This document shows positions 10,163-22,274 of a DNA stretch of 64,000 nucleotides, one piece after another. The position numbers and the translations under genes were made by a program. Each line of letters opens with the position of its first letter. The first letter of the stretch is position 1. The DNA is from Heloderma charlesbogerti (taxonomy: Eukaryota; Chordata; Lepidosauria; Squamata; Helodermatidae), in the NCBI GenBank assembly GCA_026122225.1, contig JANEZZ010001952.1, positions 62,001 to 126,000 on the forward strand. Direction: 5' to 3'. The notes under the pieces were generated by a model, which was given only the letters and a program-made list of their open reading frames with translations, had not been told where the DNA came from and ran no database searches.

Positions 10163-10840
10163 TAGGGATGTCAGAGAATTCCACCACGGATCTCGGTGAG
10201 GCCAAATGCAGTGCATTCAGCCCCCTGAAATCCATGGCGGAATGAAGCCCCCTGCCCCCCCCCACAAAAGGTGCACGAAACGGAGCACTTCCCTGCTGCC
10301 ATCCGCGCTGACTTGCGAATGGCGGCCACGTCTGCGGCCGCCATTCGTTTCCTCGTTATAGACGTGATAGGCTACGTAAATACTTACGTAGCCTATCATG
10401 GCAAAACCCCCACAAAAAACAGCAGATGCAAATAGCGGTGGCTATGGCAAAAAGAAAAAAGGGAACGCAAATGGCGTAGTGGCTGCCATTTGCGTTCCCT
10501 TTTTTTCCTGCTGTAATAGCATACATAAATATTTATGTAGGCTAAAACGGCAAAAAAAGGGGATGCAAATGGCAGCCGCCGTAGCCGCCTCTATTTGCAT
10601 CCGCTGTTTTTGTTTTTGTTTTGCCGTGATAGGCTACTTAATATTTACATAGCCTATCATGGCAAAATGCAGGGACGGAAGTGGTGGTGGCTACGGCAGC
10701 CGCCATTTGCATCCCTGCAGGCTGCCCAGCAGCAGTTGTCCTGCTGCGGCCGGAGAGAATTTCGGGGGGAGGGACGGAATGCCTCCCCCCTACCGCAAAT
10801 GTCACCCTTCGAAAAGGTAAGTGACTTTCGTACATCCCTA
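10163..10840 (-). mobile_element. FB2: hAT-like foldback element
   Basis: TAGGGATG...CATCCCTA with a perfect 8-bp duplication GGAAAACC at 10155-10162 and 10841-10848. The beta end is on the left, so it is inverted relative to FB1. X palindromes lie near 10358-10402, 10508-10550 and 10622-10665, with Y palindromes between. On the minus strand an ATG at 10344 opens 17 codons to the expected donor position at 10293/10292, where GTAAGT has become GGAAGT. The alpha-end donor AAAGGTAAGTGAC (10814-10826) is intact. Confidence 0.88.
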
Positions 10841-10848
10841 GGAAAACC

Positions 10849-11821
10849 TGCCACACCTTTGATCTCCTCCAGGGAAGCGATAAGAGTAACAGCAGTGCTT
10901 AAAAAAAATCCAAGAAAAAAATCCATTTTGCATGTCCCTGACTTTAAATGACCTCATAAATATTTCTCAAAATTGCTGATAAATTATAATGGAAACACTA
11001 CCGATTCTCGTGCCGACGTCGCTAGTATCGCTTCAGCCTTGGCAAGTGTTTAGAACGAAAACTCGTGAACCAGGGACTGTAAAGGGAAATTCTATTACAG
11101 ACAGCAAAAAAATTGAATTTTGGTAATAAAAAAGATGCAGACTCCGCGACATTCAGTTCAATTTACACATGTAACCATGCGCAGCAGTGACAAGAGTTGC
11201 AAACACTTCCTTTTGCAGAGACTCACATTTTTACTGGCACATCTTCTCCTCCTTATACTCCAACAAATGTCTCTCTGCCTATGTACATCCTGGCCCATCC
11301 GTTTGTCTTGACATTTTCACACAGGCAGTGCTCACACACCCACACCAGTTGGGGACGCTCCAATCAAAAGTGGTCGGCATGGTGAGCTCTTGGCTGGTCT
11401 TTCCCAGTCACTGCAGTTCCAGATACATATTGTTATTTATGATACCTAAATTTAGGTTTATTAATTGCATCAGTAAAAAGCCCTAATTTATATCATCATA
11501 AACAGCAATAATGAACACTGCCAAATGCTAATTCCCACTGCTTGCCAACTGTGCCTGGGCCTGATTGGATTTTTTTTTTTTTACCCTCTTCCCAGAAGTA
11601 TAAAATTAAAAATGATTCAGAGCTGCAGGATCATTGATCAAGCTTGGAGTTGATGGAGAAATACAGGCGAAGTGGAACATTCCTGTGGATCCTACGCTCC
11701 ACTCCCCGTTTCCCTTCCCCATCTTAAAAGACTGTTGGTATATCTCAACCCTACAGGCAGGCAGGAAGACCAGAAGGCAGACAAGTAGGCTGATAAGCAA
11801 AGACACCTAGAGAAAGAGAAG

Positions 11822-11823
<2 letters not shown>
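10849..11823. other. single-copy-looking DNA
   Basis: No repeat is recognised. 11420-11540 is A/T-rich with TTATTAATTGC and CCTAATTTA words of the kind found in conserved vertebrate enhancers. That is only an impression; no alignment was possible. Frames are short and without domains. Confidence 0.4.

Positions 11824-11881
<58 letters not shown>
11824..11881. repeat. compound microsatellite (TG)n(AG)n
   Basis: About 14 TG units followed directly by about 14 AG units, uninterrupted. It is probably polymorphic. Confidence 0.98.
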
Positions 11882-11884
<3 letters not shown>

Positions 11885-12547
11885 AAACCACAGAGACAAG
11901 ACCAGATTTAGTTGTTGCTTAGGCAGAGATCCAGGCTTCACCTGGTAGCATTTATGTTACAGCTTGGTCAGACTGGGAAGAACCAGTGGGCTACCTGGGT
12001 CTAAGAAGGCCAATTCTGCTCCTCCTTCTTCCCCTCTGAGAACCAGAATGTCTCACCACATTGATCATAATTACAAATTACTGTTTCAAGCAATATCTGA
12101 CAGGCCCGTAGGGTGGTCATGGGTCCTCTTTTACAGAGGACAGTCCAGTGTTTGAAGTTGTCTTCCATTTGAAGGGCTGTTCATTCCAAGTCTGGTTTAA
12201 AGATAAAGAACCATCAAGAGGAAGAGTTGGGCCTTCAAGGTGCCCATCAGCAGCACCTGGACAGCAAACTGAGCTAGGCACAGAGGTCACCAGGCACAGT
12301 CTCCCACATCATGGTGAGATGTATTGTATTTCTATGTAAAATATAGTCATAATTTCTAAATTTGCCTGTACATCTGAATTACCATATGCCAATTTTATGG
12401 AAATCGGCATCCTCCTTTTTTTTTTGCCAATTTATAAATGGCTATTCTAGGTCCAAGCAGGATTCACAAAAACACATTCCATATGGCGATCGCAATAGGG
12501 AGAGGTTCTACATTGCTCCAGAACTAATTGTGGTGCATCTGCTGCCA
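11882..12547. other. mostly unclassified, contains a family V fragment
   Basis: 12120-12215 includes GGGTGGTCATGGGTCCTC and TCTTTTACAGAGGACAG, matching the end of family V in inverse orientation. The rest is not recognised. Confidence 0.35.
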
Positions 12548-12770
12548 TGGATGGGGATAGAGCTCAGTGGCAAAGCATGTGAATTGCATGTAGAAAGTCC
12601 CAGTGGAGTCCTTGGACCTCCAGTGAAAGGATCCTGGGTAATAGTGGCTGAGAAAGACTGCTAACTGAAACCTTGGAGAACTGTTGCCAGTCAAAGTAAG
12701 CCCAGACAGAGGTCAGTGGAGCTATCTGATTTGGTAGAAAGCAGTTTTGCATGATCAGAATAAATACAGT
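12548..12770 (+). repeat. decayed tRNA-derived SINE
   Basis: GAGCTCAGTGGCAAAGCATG resembles a tRNA A-box region. Further on, CTGAAACCTTGGAGAACTG followed by GCCAGTCA matches the body of the SINE at 52206-52345 (CTGAAACCCTGGAGAGCTG). It is too diverged to be a tRNA gene. Confidence 0.6.
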
Positions 12771-14156
12771 TCCCCTGCAATGGAAGCATAAGCTTGAGGA
12801 AGATGTATAGACCACAAATAGAACAAATGCACATTTACTGTGCAAGAAAGCCCCAGATGCCGAAATCCCAGCTCTGGTTTTGCAGTCCAGGTCTTGAAAA
12901 TCTCCACGTTTGCTCGTGGACCCATGGAGCTCCTCCTGTTGCCTTCCTTCTTCCAGAGTGTTATTTATTCTGTCCTTTATCTGCCAGAGCTGCCTTGCTG
13001 CATGAATGATGAGCTGAGTTCATTTAGCACCACTGTTTCCTCCTTGGTAAATGCACTCCCATACATCTTTGCTCCCCAGGAATATGCTCGCTGCTCTATT
13101 TACAGCTTTCTGCAATTGCCCCTCCCTTTTGCGTCGCTCCTACTTTCCCCTTCCTTGCTCAGTGGCCCCGTAATGGCCACAGAGATAAATAAAAAGCATA
13201 ACTCTTCCCAGCCATTGTTATTTTCTGCCACTGTTGCCGCTGCTGTTTTTGTTGTTACCCTGTGCAGTAATATATATAATAACAAGGAAAACAAATCTTA
13301 TTACTGAAGTAATTACAATAAATAAAAAGCAGAGAGGGGAGCTGAAGAAAGGGGCCGCTGGGGAGAGATTGCAGCAGGATTTGTTTCGTGTGTTGTTTTT
13401 TAAAATGTAATTTACTCAGGATGTACTTGGTGCCATTCTGGCAGCACTTGCCTCTGGGGTGGGCTGGGGGGCAGGAGGGATTGTGGCTAATTAGTGGCCA
13501 GTTATCACAGTCATGGTAACACACCCACCCCCTTTTTCCCCCTCCTTGCATCCCTGGGCTTTTCGGACAAACTGGCTCACTGCCTTGGAATTCTCAACCC
13601 CCACTGCTCATCACCGGCTGCTGTTATTGTGCTGGCCCGTGCTGAGCTCTGAGCTGAGGCACTCTGAGACTTCAGCACATCTATCTCCACCCCATTTCCA
13701 CGATGCATTACACACTTTCCTGACAGTGGCAGGGGGATGAATAGGGCTCCATCTAGTGTATGGTTGCCCAGGGTCACTCTTTGTGTGTGTAAGGTCTACC
13801 TTGCTGGATCGGACCAATGGTTCTTCTAGTATGGCATTAAAAACCACCAGCTAAGTACCCATTGAGAAGGTCCCAAGCATGTTGTAAAGTTCAGGGCCTT
13901 TCCTGGCATGTTGTTTGTCTGTAGCACACGTTTAAAAATTAGTTTGAGCATTGGAAGCATAATCTCTGGTGTGAGTGTCTGTGTGTGATGACCCTGGTGT
14001 TTGACTCCCCATCATTGGGGAATGAGGCTGTGGATGCAGAGGTAGTATCAGTGGGAGAGAGATTTGACCCTCACTGTCCTGGAAACTCCAGCAAAACAGG
14101 GGAACAGTTGCCAACACCTCTCTGGCCTGAAGAGATCAGTCTATCTGTCGTAAGAC
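12771..14156. other. single-copy-looking DNA
   Basis: No repeat is recognised except a short CR1-like fragment at 13797-13845 (GCTGGATCGGACCAATGG). 13280-13520 has GGCTAATTAGTGGCCAG and GTAATTTACTCAGG in otherwise unique-looking sequence, a weak candidate for conserved non-coding DNA. There is no credible coding frame. Confidence 0.4.
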
Positions 14157-15045
14157 TTAGGTTACCTGAAGTCCTATCTGACTTAGGTTACCTAAAGCCC
14201 TATCTGTCTTAGGACTTAGGGTACCTGAAGTCCTATCTGTCTTAGTACTTAGGTTACCTGAAGTCCTATCAGGACTTAGGTTACCTGAAGTCCTATCTGT
14301 CTTAAGATTTAGGGTACCTGAAGTCCTATCTGTCTTAGTATTTAGGTTACCTGAAGTCCTATCTGTCTTAGGACTTAGGGTACCTGAAATCCTATCTGTC
14401 TTAGTACTTAGGTTACCTGAAGTCCTATCTGTCTTAGGACTTACAGTACCTGAAGTCCTATCTGTCTTAAGATTTAGGGTACCTGAAGTCCTATCTGTCT
14501 TAGGACTTAGGGTACCTGAAGTCCTATCTGTCTTAGTACTTAGGTTACCTGAAGTCCTATCAGGACGTAGGTTACCTGAAGTCCTATCTGTCTTAGGACT
14601 TACAGTACCTGAAGTCCTATCTGTCTTAAGATTTAGGGTACCTGAAGTCCTATCTGTCTTAGGACTTAGGGTACCTGAAGTCCTATCTGTCTTAGTACTT
14701 AGGTTACCTGAAGTCCTATCAGGACGTAGGTTACCTGAAGTCCTATCTGTCTTAGTATTTAGGTTACCTGAAGTCCTATCTGTCTTAGGACTTAGGGTAC
14801 CTGAAGTCCTATATGTCTTAAGATTTAGGGTACCTGAAGTCCTATCTGTCTTAGGACTTAGGGTACCTGAAGTCCTATCTGTCTTAAGATTTAGGGTACC
14901 TGAAGTCCTATCTGTCTTAGTACTTAGGTTACCTGAAGTCCTATCTGTCTTAGGACTTAGGGTACCTGAAGTCCTAACTGTCTTAGGGCTCAGGTTACCT
15001 GAAGTCCTATCTGTCTTATGACTTACGTTACCTGAACAATCATCT
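14157..15045. repeat. 33-bp minisatellite with 159-bp higher-order unit
   Basis: About 26 tandem units of 33 bp (ACCTGAAGTCCTATCTGTCT, then TAGGACTTAGGGT), with occasional shorter units lacking part of CTGTCTTA (CTATCAGGAC). The variant TTACAGTACC recurs at 14441 and 14600, exactly 159 bp apart, and the units between repeat in the same order. The array is therefore partly organised in a five-unit higher-order repeat. Because unit lengths are multiples of three, the minus strand is open for 298 codons as an 11-residue repeat (TDRTSGTLSPK and variants). I see no promoter, no homology and no non-repeat coding flank, so I do not call a gene. Confidence 0.95.
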
Positions 15046-15059
15046 CCTTTCACTTATAC

Positions 15060-15400
15060 CAGCTTGGACCATAAGATAATCTTCAGAGGCCCTTCTCTGT
15101 GTGCTCCTGCTGAATGTGGTGAGGTGGTTTGGCTACTAAGGAGATGACTTTTTCATTGGTGGCACCCCAGTTGTACAATGGCCTCCCCAGAGAGGCTCAT
15201 CTGGCACCTACATTGTTGTCTGTTCAGTGCCAAATGAAGACCTTTTTATTTTCCCAGGCTTTTTAGCCCTTCAGATTTAAAAAAGAATGTGTTAGTGTGT
15301 TTGTAGATCTCTGCACTGCTGCTGGCTTTTATCTTGGTTACTACTTTGGTTTTATTCCATTTTACACTTCTGTTTTTATATTAAGTTTTGCTATGACTTG
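15060..15400 (+). mobile_element. L2-like LINE 3' end
   Basis: GGTGGCACCCCAGTTGTACA, GAAGACCTTTTTATTTTCCC and a T-rich 3' UTR occur in the same order as at 4777-5151. It lacks the terminal CAGAGAGC...AAATAAATA segment, so the 3' end is lost or replaced by the MITE half that follows. Confidence 0.65.
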
Positions 15401-15404
15401 GCAG

Positions 15405-15485
15405 ATTGTCAGTGGTCATGCTTCCTGGGGATAATGAGAGTTGTAGTCCAACAGATCTGGAGGATGCCAGGTTGGTGAAGGCTAA
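15405..15485 (+). repeat. half copy of palindromic MITE
   Basis: GAGAGTTGTAGTCCAACAGA followed by TCTGGAGG and GGTTGGTGAAGGC match one arm of the element at 2198-2311 and 52615-53088. Confidence 0.6.
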
Positions 15486-18400
15486 TCTAAACTAAATAGA
15501 GCTGTTAGTTTTACTGATCTCTCTCCTTCCCCTCTCTGTGGATTGTTCCCATCCTAGCCTATTTCTTCAATGCAAAACAAAGTGTCCAATGCAAAGGAGA
15601 TAAAAAAAAATACAAATCAAAGAATGAAGTCATTTTCATTTTTTTTGTGTTGTTTATGCAAATTCACATTGGTCGATTCCTATAAAAATGAATGAAATGG
15701 AGCTGAATTTTTCATTTTTTTCATTTTAAAAAAGCCATTTACACCCTGGGCTTTTCTACACAAGGAATTTTTTGTGTGCTCATGTTTCTTTACTCATGGT
15801 TGTTTATGGGTTCTTGAGATGATGTTGTGATCCTCTGGTTTCACTTTTGTTATCTCAGAGCACTTTCCCAGTTTTTTTTGTGGGGGGAGGACTGGGGTAA
15901 ATGGGGTATTATTTCTGAGATTGTTGTTTCTACTTGTGTATTTGCACTATTCCCCTATAGCACAGCTCCACCCAGAAGTTATGTAGTGGAAAAGCAGGAA
16001 AGGAAAAGCAGGAAAGGAAAAGCTCTTTGTGTTGAGCTCGGATATCAGTTCTGCTACAAAACCAAACGTAGATACAGTGATGAACAGCCTCATGTAGAAA
16101 AGCACCCTGTGTGGGGAAATGGATCCTTGGAAAACTGGCAAGGGCTTTGGTGAAGAAAATAATCAGCCAAATGGAAATGTCATCACAGGGCAATGCCTGG
16201 AGAGGTGGAAGCCATTTCATGGAGGCTTATAAAAGCAACTTTTGCATCACTGGAAATAAAATCTGAAGGAGGAGGTTTGGGTGGTGTTGGTGGCGAGGAG
16301 AACCCCTTTCTGACTACTCCTTTTTGTGCAGGGGAGGTGGTTCTAAGAGGGGATTAGTAGGTTTGAACAAATCTATTTCTACTCAGTGTCAGTTTCACAT
16401 GTATTCAGTCATAGGTCGATTTCATCCAATTTCCTCATTTGCTTTGAATTTGTTTTAATTCTTTCTGCTTTTTTATAGGATGGAAATTTGCATTTATTTG
16501 CAGACACAATATCCCCTAACGTACACATTTTGTATGCAATTTCTGCTAATATACACATTTTTGTATATCATTTTGGATTGCAACATTCAGAGAAGTGCAC
16601 AATCCAAAAGATAAGTGTGTTCCAATCTAGATATTAGTCCATGAAGCACAAATTAAGTTGATCCACTTCAAAATGTGGACCAAACAAAATTCTTCCCCCA
16701 GCCCAACTCTATACCCACCCCATCTCTATGACCAATATCACTGTTCTAGCCCCTTATGACTGGGGTAATCTGCTCCCATTCCTTCATGGTTGTTGAGAGT
16801 ACTTCTTACAACCAAACAGGCAGTTTATTCCCTCCAGTAATGAGAGACAGATTTCGATGCTGCCTGGGTCTTCTTGGAATAGGACAAGAAATGGATCAGC
16901 TATCTTAAAGTTGGCAAGTGTGTGTGTGTGTGTGTGCGTGCGCGTGTGTGTTTATGGTTACTGATGTACTGCTTTGCTTTGCTGTAGAACAACCTTAAAA
17001 TAACAGGAAAGAATATCAGAAAAAGACTCTGGTGTTCAACTGGGGAGGGGGGATTTCTCACATAAAAAAAGATGATAAATTGGAGTGGGTTCAGATGAGG
17101 TAATGAAAATAATAGAAAGTTTTTGCCAGCAACAACGCAGTAAGGGAAAAAGGAAGGGATTGGATAGGTATTTACATTTCGAGAAGATTGCGGAAGGAGA
17201 TGATGACTGTTTTCAGATATATAATGGCGTTGCTCTATGAAGGATTTGGAGCAATCATTTCCCATGACTACCAAAAGTAGAATAAGAGGCAAGCAATTTG
17301 CATTGCAGGGAGGTCTATTTAGCTAAAATATTAAGTTTAAACTTTCTAGCGATGAATGTATTTGTCTAATAGAAAATGTTGCCAAAGAGACCCGAGACCT
17401 ACTTCTGGTCTGGATTTTTTTTTTTTAAATGAAAAGTAGTTGGATCATTTCAGATGGTAAGATCCAGTCCAAGTTCACAGTATGAGTTACTCCCAGTTAC
17501 TGCCAAATCTACAAACCTTATTGGGATGGTGGAGATGGGGAAAGGATTGATTTGTGTGTGTGCCCAGTTCGGGCACTGAAAAGAAATTCCTGGGCTTGTG
17601 CTCAGAGGCACCCTTGTTTGACAATGCTATGCCTGACTTCCTGAGCCAATATTTTGCATCTGGTTCTAGTTGGTGGACCTCAGCAATCTAGTGAAAAAAG
17701 AAGATGCCAATCTTACAAATCTAATGTCTGCTCACCCCTGTTTTAATATATCACTGCTGTAAAGGACTCAAAGTTCCCACAATCCCTTCACAATTGATAT
17801 TCGATCCTGAAAATTGGAGACAATCCATTTATCACCAAAAATTTAACTTGATCACAGACTCTAATATGGCCTGCTTTACAGGAACGATAAGGAGGCTATA
17901 CTTAATATATGGATTTCATTGCATGGTCTGTGCAATGTTTGAAATCGAAATCCTGGAAAGATGTCACACTAACAAGTTCAAGATTTCATCAGGTTCTGAA
18001 TTTAGTTGGAATTTTGCTCTGTATTGTTACATCTGTAAGAAAGGTAGCACCTGTAGAGGGCAATCTGTGCAAAGGGAAATAGTTAACATCAAACTAAAGG
18101 AGCAATGGTTTTTATATAAGGCTGGAGCTTGCTTGAGACCTACAGAGCTTGGTCTATAACTCTTTGCCTGGGAAGAACTTAATTTTAAGTTTCTTCCTAT
18201 TAATAAAAGCATTAAGAACTAGTGTAATAAAAGTTTATGGACTAATTTTCCAGGCATAAATTGCCCATGATTTCTTTTGCAGCTGCATTACATGTTTACG
18301 AAACAGAGACATCCTTTATTTAGGCAGCAGCAAAGCTGCACCATAAAGTAGCAAGGGATGGAGTAAGATCCAAGTGAACTGAAACACTTTAACTCTGCTG

Positions 18401-19504
18401 GTTCCACAGTGGTGATGGTTAAGCATGTGCCTCAACCCCTCCCATGAAAATTAATGAGATTCCAAAGTGATTTGCTTTGGCCAACTCTTCACACATATTT
18501 CTAGTGCTACTTTTTGTCATTGGAATACCATTTAATTTTTCTAAACTCATGACACCATTACTATTATTATTTTTTGGTCAAACATGTCCGTAGTAGTGGT
18601 CTGCAGGCTGCAATCTGTGAAAACCTGGTGATGTTCCCCAAGCAGAAGTTCAGTCGTAACAGACAACCTAGGGATGGGTGAAGCCAGTCTCTCTATTTTC
18701 ACAGATATTTCAGCCTTCTAGGCACCTGGAATTGCATGTTTGGGAAATTTATCCTGATATGATTTTCTTTCTTTTTTTACAAAGCTGAGTCGAATCAGAC
18801 ATGCATGTCCCATGTGTGTAGTTATCCACCATTTCCCTTTCAAAAGCACAGAGGAGAATATAAATTAATGCAGATGTAAATCACAGGTTGTGCTAGCTAC
18901 ACAATCACATTCCTGCTTTATTTTATGAAGGCTCAACAATAATAGTCACAAACCGGCTGGCTGTTTTGGCATACTCATTCAAAACAGCATATTTTGCCTT
19001 GGGAGTAGAACATCCCGAACATTTGCATCATCCTGAAGTTCAGCTCTTATTGCCTCTCCCTCTTCCAAGACTTGCATGACCTTTGGGTGATTTCATCCCT
19101 CTCCTGCCTTCGCTTGATGTCTTTATTTAATGCCAGCACAACTTGTTTGTGTGTGAGTGGAAATTAAATAAATAAGCATCCAAGACAAACCAGGGAAAGG
19201 ACTTGACATATGTGGGGACCTGTGCCGAAACAAGCCTGAGGAATTGCTGTGCCTCATATTCAAACATTTCTCTGTGATGCATTGGGGTGGTGCAGGAGCC
19301 GACGTTGACATATGGATGATGCCCTGTTCACAGGAAGGGAAGCTGTTGTGTGATAGATGACACAATATGTCAGGGGACTTCTGCGATCCATCATGCTGCC
19401 TTCCTCTTTTCTGCCAGGATGAGTGGTGACTACTGGAGGACTCCGACTAAGGAGGGGACCACCCATCCAGGCAGCATGGAGAGCATGGAAGGGTCAAAGT
19501 GCTG
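15486..19504. other. long stretch without genes
   Basis: About 4 kb. 16915-16951 is a (GT)n microsatellite with CGTGCGCG interruptions. 15600-16700 is A/T-rich with ACACATTTT-type words resembling the interiors of the elements at 23321 and 44540, so decayed hAT-like DNA may be present without visible ends. A 121-codon frame at 17794-18159 has no recognisable domain. 18105-18225 holds TTTTATATAAGG and AATAAAAG, discussed as a finding. Confidence 0.4.
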
Positions 19505-19930
19505 CATGGATGGAACATTTATTTATTTGACTCATGTGCCTCTTTTATGCTTAGAAGCAGAATGCACACATGGCATAGGGATGCACACAGCACAGAGCAC
19601 ACCTTAAAAAAATACAGCAATAGGTGCCTCATAAAAACCATAAAAGCCAAAGCAACAGCAACAAAAAAACTGTCACAGCCTTTAAGCATCAGTAACAATA
19701 AAACCAATCCCCCTTCAGATATAATCCCCACTCCAGCAACTGATGTACATCCATACATAGAGAATGTCATTTGTTGAAGAAAGTTCTTCACATGCTGGGG
19801 GAAAAAAGGGAGGTAGCCAGGTAGATCTCCCTTGGAAGGAAATTCCGTAAGGTGAATGCCACAACAGCAAAGACCCTGTGCCTCACTTGTAGCATCCTTT
19901 ATCTGGCAAAATGATGGAACACAGATGAGG
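19505..19930 (-). repeat. L2-like LINE 3' end
   Basis: Tail near 19515 (CATTTATTTATTTGAC on the plus strand). The left part reads on the minus strand as an L2-like unit: GGAAATTCCGTAAGGTGAAT and GCCACAACAGCAAAGACCC correspond to the WNSLP-type stretch preceding other L2-like tails here. Confidence 0.5.
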
Positions 19931-19974
19931 GTCTCTTCAGCAAGTGCTGAAGGATGGATGGAACATTTGGGAAA

Positions 19975-20825
19975 GGTGTTCCCTCTGGAACAACGTCATG
20001 TCCTCACTGGAGGAATCCTTCTCAGAGGAGGAGCTATAGCTCCCAGAGACAGATACTGCCTGAGCAGCAGCTAAGGAGGTACAACCCCCCCCACTGTCTG
20101 GTCTAGGGAGGGTCTGTTGTCTGGCAATTTGGGCTGCTTGGGGCCCTGCAGAGTCCCCTGGAGCCCTGCTTCATCCCTGGAATTGGCAGAGCAGCTCTCC
20201 GGCTTCCTATAGAATGTCATATGCTAATGACAGCAGCCATTAGCCTATTGTGGGAAAATTACAGCTATAAGTGGCATATTTTATGCCATTTGCAGCCATA
20301 AAGCACCTCCTTTTACCTAAATTACAGCTTTTTACAGCTGTATTTAGGTAAAAGTAAGTGCTTTATGGCTGCAAATGGCATACAATACACCATTTACAGC
20401 TGTAACTTTCCTGTGATAAGCTAATGGCAGCTGCTGTTAGCGTATTGTGTTTTATAGGAAGCCAGAGAGCCACCTCATGGGGACTCCTCCACACCCAGGG
20501 GTGAGTGTGGTTGGTCCGTCACAGACTCCAGAGGTTGGATCCTTCAGAATCTGGCCTCATTTGAATCTGTGGCAGATTTCTCCAGCATCCCTAGGAACAG
20601 CCCAGGTCATGAGACCCAGGGGAGACAACTGCAGGTCCATTGCCACAAGAGGAGGGGAACTCCACCTCTGAGACAGAGGATGAGCAACCACTAGCCCTCA
20701 TGAGAGTCATCATTTCAAGATACAGGCCAGTAGGACTCCTATGAGACAGAGTGCTCACTTGGAAAAGAGGGCTCCTCAAGACTGAAGGCCTCCTTCTAAG
20801 CAAAGCCCTCCTCATGACTAGGCCT
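19975..20825 (-). repeat. dispersed repeat, possible LTR, copy 2, interrupted
   Basis: Copy of the 490-870 repeat on the opposite strand, in two parts: 20594-20825 (CACCCAGAGCTCGG, then R/L-rich frame) and 19975-20071 (CTCCTCCTCTGAGAAGG, TCCTCCAGT). The hAT-like foldback element at 20072-20593 was inserted between them, so the repeat is the older of the two. Confidence 0.5.
20072..20593 (+). mobile_element. old hAT-like foldback element
   Basis: Right end is CATCCCTA, preceded by a beta-type terminus (on the minus strand TAGGGATGCTGGAGAAATC). Left end is degraded (TAAGGAGG). Flanks GCAGCAGC and GGAACAGC agree at 6 of 8 bases. The interior is one palindrome, 20206-20330 against 20337-20459, with sub-words such as GCTAATGACAGCAGCCATTA that are themselves self-complementary. 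It is therefore architecturally related to FB elements but diverged in sequence. Confidence 0.7.
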
Positions 20826-21178
20826 GTGATGAACTGCAGCCGAGCTCTGGGTGGGGCTTTGAAAGTTCTGGCTATATCAGCTTTCAGCTAGAGCTTGCTA
20901 GCTGCTGGAACAGCATTTTACTACCAGCTCCTCTGATTTTGCTCTGTGACTGAACCTCTGTTCTACTGACCTGCTTGACTCTGCTTCTTGGACTATGTAA
21001 GGGGCATGGTCCAAAGGGATGGAGGAGTGAAGCTGGAAGCATCTGCAGTCTTCCACTCCAATGCTGCCCCTCTCAGGCTTGGACCCTAAGAAAAGGGTGT
21101 TGGCTTCAGCTGTTGTGTCTCCCTGCAGCATTTCCTGGACTATGCTATGTGTTGACAAAAACAGGATGGTGAACAGCA
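20826..21178. other. no recognisable feature
   Basis: Short unclassified stretch between the dispersed repeat and a SINE. Its left part may be a continuation of the dispersed repeat (GCTATATCAGCTTTCAGCTAG). Confidence 0.35.
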
Positions 21179-21430
21179 GTATGGTGTAGTGATTAGAATG
21201 TTGGATTGGAACTCAAGAGATCTAGGTTCTAGTTCCCACTTGACCATGAAGCTCACTGGATGACTCTCAACCTAACCTGCCTCAGTCACTAGCTCTCAGC
21301 CTAACTGACCTCACAGGGTGGTTGTGAGGATAAAATGGAGAGGAGGAGGATCATGTAAGCCACCTTGCATTCCTTGCAAGAGGAAAAATGGTGGGATATA
21401 AATGCAATAATGCATAATGAATAAATCATT
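21179..21430 (+). repeat. tRNA-derived SINE (Sauria-SINE type)
   Basis: Head GTATGGTGTAGTGATTAGAA carries an A-box-like motif and GGTTCTAGTTCCCACTTG a B-box-like motif. The body has CTCTCAGCCTAAC, CCTCACAGGGTGGTTGTGAG and GTAAGCCACCTTGC; the tail is ATAAATGCAATAATG. There are four further copies in the window. It is a retroposon, not a tRNA gene. Confidence 0.85.
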
Positions 21431-22274
21431 AATTGGGTTTGCTTGTAGGCTTCTCTGTGGCATCTCTTTGGCCACAGTTGAAGGCATAACATGCACTAGA
21501 TAGACTTTTTTTTCTGACACAGTTGTCATGGGCTTGCCATGAATGCTTCAGGGTGGGTGGCCAAACCTTTAAAATGTGAATTCTATGTGAAATGTGAAAG
21601 CTTTTATTAATGACAGAATGGGAGAAGAATAAATATCAAGCAAAGGGCCGGATGACATGTTGGACTTAATCATGTAATTCACCCCTGAGTGTAAGCTATT
21701 TTCATCCATAAATTGTCTGCATGTGAGGCCCAATCCGGACTGGGATGCTGTAATAGGTGCAGGGTTTCCCCCCCCCCCAACCCTTTCCCCCTTCTGTGGT
21801 CCTGATGTAGATCACCCCCCATGCTGGCAATTTGCACTGTGGGGGGGAGCTCCCATTTGCTCCAGTGGAAGCTTTCCCACTTAATGCAAATAGCAGGCAT
21901 GTCAATCTGGACTGGGGCACAGTGGGGACAAAGGGTGAAAGCCCTCTACCCACCACAGCAAGGCCCTGATCTGGATTGGGCCTCCTGCACTGGCAATTTG
22001 GGAGTAAAAAAGCGTGCTTTGAACTTAGGACATGCTATGAGGGTCATTTGGCCCTGGTTTTGCTGGTGAATGCAGTATTGCTTATGTATGAACATCATTG
22101 GGCTGGCCCTGCTATTAGGCAGAGTCAGGTGCCCGGCTCAGGCAGTGGGTGCTGGGTGGCAGGGACAGGGAGTAGTGGGAAGTCCTTGAAGGACAGAGCT
22201 ACGTGCGCTGCAGAGCTTGCCCTGCAACCCCTCAGGTGCCCTCAGGTGTGGACTGTGGTGAAAGATGCTGTCCT
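21431..22274. other. unclassified; possible decayed foldback
   Basis: 21700-21985 has GGCCCAATCCGGACTGGG and GATCTGGATTGGGCC in opposite orientation, and CTGGCAATTTGCACTG repeated inverted nearby, suggesting a decayed inverted repeat. The ends cannot be placed. Confidence 0.35.

Noticed and set aside
14157..15045. CRISPR-like array
   Set aside because: Units are contiguous, with no spacers, and the genome is vertebrate.
14157..15053. 298-codon minus-strand frame as a protein-coding gene
   Set aside because: It is entirely an 11-residue tandem repeat produced by a 33-bp minisatellite. No signal peptide, flanking coding sequence or homology is visible, and the open frame follows from unit length being a multiple of three.
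17794..18159. 121-codon frame as a possible small gene
   Set aside because: No recognisable domain, no splice context and ordinary A/T-rich composition; expected by chance in 64 kb.
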